Shown here in pieces: positions 60,041 through 64,000 of a stretch of DNA of 64,000 nt. A program made the position numbers and the translations under genes. The number at the start of each line of letters is the position of its first letter. Position 1 is the first letter of the stretch. Under the pieces are notes generated by a model. It was given only the letters and a program-made list of their open reading frames with translations, ran no database searches and was not told the origin of the DNA. This DNA comes from Paenibacillus typhae (lineage in GTDB: Bacteria > Bacillota > Bacilli > Paenibacillales > Paenibacillaceae): the NCBI RefSeq assembly GCF_900099765.1, contig NZ_FNDX01000017.1:44454-108453 (forward strand). The letters are read 5' to 3'.

Positions 60041-61699
60041 ATGACGTCTACCGGCAACTTTTTGCAGCAACACAGCACAAATGACGTAAGACCTTCTCTC
60101 TCTTCAGGGGAGGCCGAGCAATGGAAAAAGCAGATTACGTCTAATCCATACCGCAATTATCTCTATTCTTATCCGCACAAAACCGCTTACCGCGAATTTC
60201 AGCCTCCCATTTCTCTTGAGCAGCTATGGCGGAATGAGCCTGCGGAAACATTCTTTTTGTATATGCACATCCCGTTCTGCGGCGCGCGCTGCGGCTTCTG
60301 CAACCTGTTTACGCTGCCGGACAAGCGCGCCGATGTTCACGCCCGCTATGTCGATGCGCTGGAGCGGCAGGCCCGGCAGTGGTCGGCTTTTACCGGCCAT
60401 AAGCCGTATGCACGCTTTGCAATCGGCGGGGGTACGCCGACCCTGCTGGCCGCGCCGCAGCTGAGCCGGCTGTTCCGGATTGCCCGGGAAATCATGGGGC
60501 TGGACACCGCCCGGGCCTCGATCTCGGTGGAAACCTCACCTGAGACGATTACGGAAGAAAAGCTCTCTATCCTCAAGGACAACACCGTTGACCGGGTAAG
60601 CATGGGTATCCAGAGCTTTGTCGCTGCCGAGTCGGCAGCTATATACCGTCCGCAAAACCCCGAGGTGGTGTATCAGGCGCTGGAGCTGCTCGGGAAATAC
60701 CAGTTCCCGATCCTCAATCTCGACCTGATCTACGGGCTGCCGGGACAAACGGTGGATTCCTGGCTCTATTCGCTGGGACAGGCGCTGCTCCATGAGCCAG
60801 AGGAGATTTTTATCTATCCGCTCTACACCCGCGAGCATACGATTGTGAAGCCCGGCGATCTGCTGCGCCACGAGGATCTGCGGCATGAGTGTTATACTGC
60901 CGCCTGCCGGGTGCTTGCTGAACACGGCTACCGCCAGTATTCGATGCGCCGGTTCGCCAAAGAAGAGGCGGGCACAGACAAGGCCATCCTTGACTACAGC
61001 TGTCAGGAAGAGGGCATGGTCGGGCTCGGCTGCGGCGCCCGCTCCTATACCCGCGAGGTGCATTATGCCTCCCGCTACGGGGTCAGCCGCAAGGCAACGG
61101 AGAGCATCATTGCCGACTATGTGTCAGCGGAGCGCTATGACACGGCTGATTACGGCATCGTGCTGAGTCTGGCCGAGCAGAAACGTCGGTTCATTCTGAA
61201 AGCTGCGCTGCACAGCGAGGGGCTGCGGCTGGCTGATTACAGCGAACGCTTCTCAACTTCGCTGTGGGACGACTTCCCTGAGCTTGGCCTGCTGCTGGAG
61301 AGCGGCTTGGGTGAGCTGCAGTATGAGGCGGAGGGTTTGGAGCAGCGTGGCAATCCGGGTGAGGATATGGCTGAGGCTCTTAGTGGGGACTGGTTTGACG
61401 CCCGGAATGAGGAGCACCGGGAGGCTCAGAGCGGCGGACTGCATTTTGATCAGGAGAATGTCCGGGTTACAGCTCAGGCCAAAGGGCGCCGGGAGGATAA
61501 GGACGGGGATCAGCGTGTGAATCAGAGTGATGCACGGGATGTCGTTCAGGATGATGAGAATAACCTGAAAGCTCCGGGCTGGGAGCGGGACGGCATTTTG
61601 CGCTTAACCCCTGAGGGTCTGGGTTACTCCGACTCCATCGGCGACTGGTTCATCTCCGGTGACATCCGGGAGCGCATGGAAGGATTTATTTTGCCATGA
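60041..61699 (+). CDS. STM4012 family radical SAM protein (HemN-like)
   Basis: A 552-residue radical SAM enzyme. The [4Fe-4S] motif CX3CX2C is CGARCGFC (Cys80, Cys84, Cys87), and the GGGTPT SAM-binding loop lies in FAIGGGTPTLL. The chain follows coproporphyrinogen oxidase-like HemN/HemW proteins (VDRVSMGIQSF, LNLDLIYGLPGQT), with an N-terminal family extension (NYLYSYPHKTAYREF). Residues about 430-512 are an acidic, Gln/Glu/Asp-rich insert that breaks the C-terminal HemN_C-like domain. AAGGAGA precedes the ATG. True substrate unknown; it is not expected to be a haem enzyme. Confidence 0.9.
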   Translation: MTSTGNFLQQHSTNDVRPSLSSGEAEQWKKQITSNPYRNYLYSYPHKTAYREFQPPISLEQLWRNEPAETFFLYMHIPFCGARCGFCNLFTLPDKRADVHARYVDALERQARQWSAFTGHKPYARFAIGGGTPTLLAAPQLSRLFRIAREIMGLDTARASISVETSPETITEEKLSILKDNTVDRVSMGIQSFVAAESAAIYRPQNPEVVYQALELLGKYQFPILNLDLIYGLPGQTVDSWLYSLGQALLHEPEEIFIYPLYTREHTIVKPGDLLRHEDLRHECYTAACRVLAEHGYRQYSMRRFAKEEAGTDKAILDYSCQEEGMVGLGCGARSYTREVHYASRYGVSRKATESIIADYVSAERYDTADYGIVLSLAEQKRRFILKAALHSEGLRLADYSERFSTSLWDDFPELGLLLESGLGELQYEAEGLEQRGNPGEDMAEALSGDWFDARNEEHREAQSGGLHFDQENVRVTAQAKGRREDKDGDQRVNQSDARDVVQDDENNLKAPGWERDGILRLTPEGLGYSDSIGDWFISGDIRERMEGFILP

Positions 61700-62568
61700 A
61701 TGCCGTTCTCTACTACCGGGGTTCCCTCACCTCCTGCAACTATGACTGCCCCTACTGCCCGTTCGGCAAAACCAGAGACAGCGCAGCAACACTGGCCAGA
61801 GACCGTGAGGGGGTTGAGGCCTTTGTCCGTTGGGCTGCGGAGCAGGGTGCGGCGGGACATCGGCTGTCTATTTTTTTCAATCCTTATGGTGAAGGACTGA
61901 TCCACCGCTGGTACAGGGATGCGCTTGTCACCCTCTCCCACCTCCCGCACGTGGACAAGGTGGCGATTCAGACCAATCTGTCGGCTAACCTTGCTTTTTT
62001 GCCGGAGCTGAACCCTGCCACTGCCGCTTTTTGGGCTACTTATCACCCTGGGCAGGTTAATGAGGACAAATTTCTGGCCCAGTGCATGGCCGTCCACCAG
62101 CAGGGGATTCCGCTCAGTGTGGGCAGTGTGGGGATCCGCAGCGCTTTTCCGGCGATTGCCTCGCTGCGGGCCGCTCTGCCGGAGGAAATCTATTTGTGGG
62201 TGAACGCCTACAAGGACAAGCCGGATTATTACACACCGGAGGATTTCGCTTATTTGCGCAGTATCGACCCGCATTTTCACATTAATGCCGCCGACTATGA
62301 GAGCCTGGGCAGAAGCTGCAACGCCGGCAAAAATGTATTCTATGTCCAGGGTGCCGGCACTGTAAAACGCTGCTATAAGGACCGAGGGGTTATCGGTAAT
62401 CTCTACCGTGACGGACTTGAGGGTCTCGCCGCTGAGCGGAGCTGCCGGATGAAGGTCTGCGACTGCTATATCGGCTACATCCATATGCCCGGGCTCCAGC
62501 TGGAGCAGGTTTACGGCCGGGGTCTGCTTGAGCGGATACCATACGGATTAACGGAGGTAACAGGATGA
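61696..62568 (+). CDS. STM4011 family radical SAM protein
   Basis: A 290-residue radical SAM enzyme. The cluster motif CX3CX2C is CNYDCPYC (Cys14, Cys18, Cys21). Additional cysteines near the C-terminus (RSCNAG, KRCYKD, SCRMKVCDCYIGY) could bind an auxiliary iron-sulfur cluster, as in SPASM/twitch proteins. It overlaps STM4012 as ATGA. With an ATP-grasp protein, a hydrolase and a second radical SAM enzyme, it probably modifies a small molecule or peptide, but no product is known for this family. Confidence 0.9.
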   Translation: MNAVLYYRGSLTSCNYDCPYCPFGKTRDSAATLARDREGVEAFVRWAAEQGAAGHRLSIFFNPYGEGLIHRWYRDALVTLSHLPHVDKVAIQTNLSANLAFLPELNPATAAFWATYHPGQVNEDKFLAQCMAVHQQGIPLSVGSVGIRSAFPAIASLRAALPEEIYLWVNAYKDKPDYYTPEDFAYLRSIDPHFHINAADYESLGRSCNAGKNVFYVQGAGTVKRCYKDRGVIGNLYRDGLEGLAAERSCRMKVCDCYIGYIHMPGLQLEQVYGRGLLERIPYGLTEVTG

Positions 62569-63371
62569 GGACAGATGGCAAAAGTGCCGGATTGGCGCAT
62601 GAGGATGCTGCAGCTCTGGGGGGTGGCAGGACTGGGGAGGTTTGCGCTAAGACAGTAGCTCAAGGGAATGATGAGTCGGAAGCAGCTTGCTATAATGATG
62701 CACACCGGGTTAATGACGGGATTGCCAGCGCGTTCAACTGGCTGGATAGTAAAACTATTGTGACTGCAGCTGGTTCGGTAAGCCAGGCGGATGCCGGGAC
62801 TATTGTGACTGGTGAAGGGGGGACAACTAACGCCGCAGGTCAAGGCATGACGATCTGGCTGACCGGTCTGTCCGGTGCAGGCAAATCGACCATAGCCTCG
62901 CTGCTGACGGACAGGTTGAACAAGCTAGGCATTGCCGCTGAGTGGCTCGATGGAGACGAACTGAGGCGCATCCTCGGCAAAGGCCTCGGCTTCAGCCGGG
63001 AGGACCGGTTTGAAAATATCCGCCGGGCGGTATACCTTGCTGAAATGCTGAACCGCCACGGTGTGGTTGCTGTAGTCTCACTCATCAGCCCCTACACGGA
63101 GATGCGTGACTATGCCCGCCAGACGCTTCCCCGCTTCGCCGAGGTCTATGTGGACTGTCCACTGGAGGTCTGCGAAGCCCGGGATGTCAAAGGACTGTAC
63201 GCCAAAGCCCGCCGTGGCGAAATTCCCTCATTCACCGGCATTTCCGATCCTTATGAGGTACCGCCCAGCCCCGAGCTGACGCTCAACACGGCCGGTCAGA
63301 CGCCGGAGGAAAATGTTAACACTCTAATAGCCTGGCTTACGGAACATACCTCACTACGGCTAAACAAATAA
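62565..63371 (+). CDS. cysC: Adenylyl-sulfate (APS) kinase with long N-terminal extension
   Basis: A 268-residue protein; the catalytic domain starts near residue 95. It makes PAPS from APS and ATP. Walker A is GLSGAGKST, and the family blocks WLDGDELRR, GFSREDRFENIRRA, DVKGLYAKARRGEIPSFTGI and DPYEVP are complete. Residues 1-94 are an Ala/Gly/Thr/Asp-rich low-complexity segment unlike ordinary CysC. The strong GGAGG before ATG 62565, and none before the internal Met95, show that the extension is translated. No other sulfate-assimilation gene is near; it overlaps the STM4011 gene and should belong to the same pathway. A perfect 20-bp terminator follows. Confidence 0.9.
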   Translation: MRTDGKSAGLAHEDAAALGGGRTGEVCAKTVAQGNDESEAACYNDAHRVNDGIASAFNWLDSKTIVTAAGSVSQADAGTIVTGEGGTTNAAGQGMTIWLTGLSGAGKSTIASLLTDRLNKLGIAAEWLDGDELRRILGKGLGFSREDRFENIRRAVYLAEMLNRHGVVAVVSLISPYTEMRDYARQTLPRFAEVYVDCPLEVCEARDVKGLYAKARRGEIPSFTGISDPYEVPPSPELTLNTAGQTPEENVNTLIAWLTEHTSLRLNK

Positions 63372-63416
63372 ACAAACCGCGCCCTGTCTGCTCACCCAGA
63401 CAGGGCGCGGTTTGTT
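63371..63416. terminator. Very strong terminator closing the STM401x operon
   Basis: AACAAACCGCGCCCTGTCTG pairs with its exact reverse complement around CTCACC (20 bp), with A- and T-rich flanks so that it works both ways. Confidence 0.93.
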
Positions 63417-63470
63417 TGTGGCTGGTTACTTTTAATGTGGTTCTGCTGCGAGAAATACCACGTTATGACA

Positions 63471-63568
63471 GTTTACGGTTACGGTTACGGTTGCGGTTAA
63501 TGTTGCGGTTACGGTTACGGACAGTTACTGTTGCGGTTGCTGTTACGGACGGTTACGGTTACTGTACG
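63471..63568. repeat. GGTTAC hexanucleotide array
   Basis: About 15 imperfect copies of TTACGG/TTGCGG/TTACTG in a row, with two 4-base slips (ACAG and ACGG). The gap 63417-63726 holds this array, a weak family A repeat copy near 63618-63660 and no gene. Confidence 0.85.
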
Positions 63569-63726
63569 GATCAGATAAAATTCGCCGTTTAGATCAACAG
63601 CTATATTCTGGACGTTCAGAGGAAGCTTTGCCTCTCATTCCACTCCACAAGCCCTTTTTAGCTAAAACCGGTTCGGCCCCTTAATTATGGAGTCATTCTC
63701 TTAAATTCTCTGTTTCTCGCAGTTTC

Positions 63727-64000
63727 TTAAAGTGAAATCTTTACTTCCTCCAATTGGCCTGCTTTCCACGCTGCATGGTATTGGTTGGGGCTCAATCGTT
63801 TTAAACTGCCATGAAACCGTCGCTCGTTGTAAAAACGAATATACTCGGTAACGCTCTCGTACGCTTCTTCAAAGGTTTCAAAGTACATTTTACTGTATAC
63901 ATCTCGCTCTAAAATGCTGTGGAAAGACTCAATATATGCGTTCATATTCGGCGTTTTGGGCGGAATTCGTTCATGAATAAGCGGCGCCTTTTCGTCCAGG
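63727..64000 (-). mobile_element. IS3-type transposase, 3' part, cut by the window edge
   Basis: The reading frame continues to the window end. It encodes the C-terminal part of an IS3-family rve integrase: APLIHERIPPKTPNMNAYIE, then SFHSILERDVYSKM, carrying the catalytic Glu, and ITEYIRFYNERR-type end (EYIRFYNERRFHGSLKRL). The family needs the second Asp upstream, outside the window. The stop is TAA just before 63727. No clear terminal inverted repeat was found in 63600-63726. It marks the edge of the region as a mobile-element site. Confidence 0.88.

Noticed and set aside
60041..61699. Anaerobic coproporphyrinogen oxidase (HemN) or haem chaperone HemW
   Set aside because: The HemN-like core is present, but the N-terminal block and operon partners match the STM4012 family, and no haem genes are near.
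62847..63371. CysC starting at the internal Met95 as a normal-length APS kinase
   Set aside because: No ribosome site lies before it, while ATG 62565 has GGAGG and overlaps the STM4011 stop in the operon's usual way.
63471..63568. True telomere repeat or linear chromosome end
   Set aside because: Sequence continues past it into a transposase, and linear replicons in Firmicutes do not use such repeats.

Overview
The window reads as chromosome of a low-50s to mid-50s %GC endospore-forming Firmicute, most likely Paenibacillus or a close relative. This is inferred from strong AAGGAGG-type ribosome binding sites with some TTG and GTG starts, a Spo0E-like phosphatase gene, a YesM/YesN two-component pair, three proteins with copper-amine-oxidase N-terminal domains, a carbohydrate ABC transporter without its own ATPase, and an AraC/siderophore-binding fusion of the Btr type. 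No rRNA, tRNA or CRISPR array was seen.

Layout. 1-5 kb: a cut-off MFS exporter divergent from its TetR regulator with three operator-like sites, a tiny Spo0E gene, an ECF sigma factor with a DUF3600 partner, and a MarR regulator facing a DoxX membrane protein that has two tandem Fnr/Rex-type boxes. 5-11.4 kb: a secreted CuAO-domain protein, a TatD-type hydrolase, an MFS transporter with a winged-helix regulator, and a YjgB-like lipoprotein. 11.6-15 kb: an operon of sigma factor (probable CTG start), membrane partner and a large exported TPR protein. 15-26.8 kb: RDD protein, an ABC-F ATPase behind a leader ORF that runs through a terminator, WYL regulator/VOC pair, SMI1/KNR4 protein, BadF-type kinase, L,D-transpeptidase, an NAD-kinase-like gene broken by an in-frame TAG, and an SPFH protein behind palindromic operators. 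27-30 kb: two Fur-box-linked iron-siderophore genes. 30.3-41 kb: a glycan-use locus (YesMN, ABC transporter, NanE, ROK kinase, CutC, GH29 fucosidase). 41.2-53.3 kb: GNAT, SGNH hydrolase, a ThuA / sugar isomerase / Gfo-Idh-MocA operon with AraC regulator, YhcH, GDPD, diguanylate cyclase, histidine phosphatase, a NAGPA-type enzyme, a WYL regulator and an SRPBCC protein. 53.4-54.4 kb: about 1.1 kb without genes, built from three tandem repeat arrays. 54.4-56.8 kb: feoA and a feoB split into two overlapping genes. 56.9-63.4 kb: a six-gene tightly packed operon, the STM4015-4014-4013-4012-4011 set (leucine-rich-repeat-like protein, ATP-grasp, alkaline-phosphatase-fold hydrolase, two radical SAM enzymes) plus an APS kinase. 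The window ends in a hexanucleotide array and the 3' part of an IS3-type transposase.

The two most unusual things are the STM401x operon, an uncharacterised enzyme set here joined to an APS kinase, and two unrelated families of intergenic repeats that both keep a 51-bp period at several separate loci.
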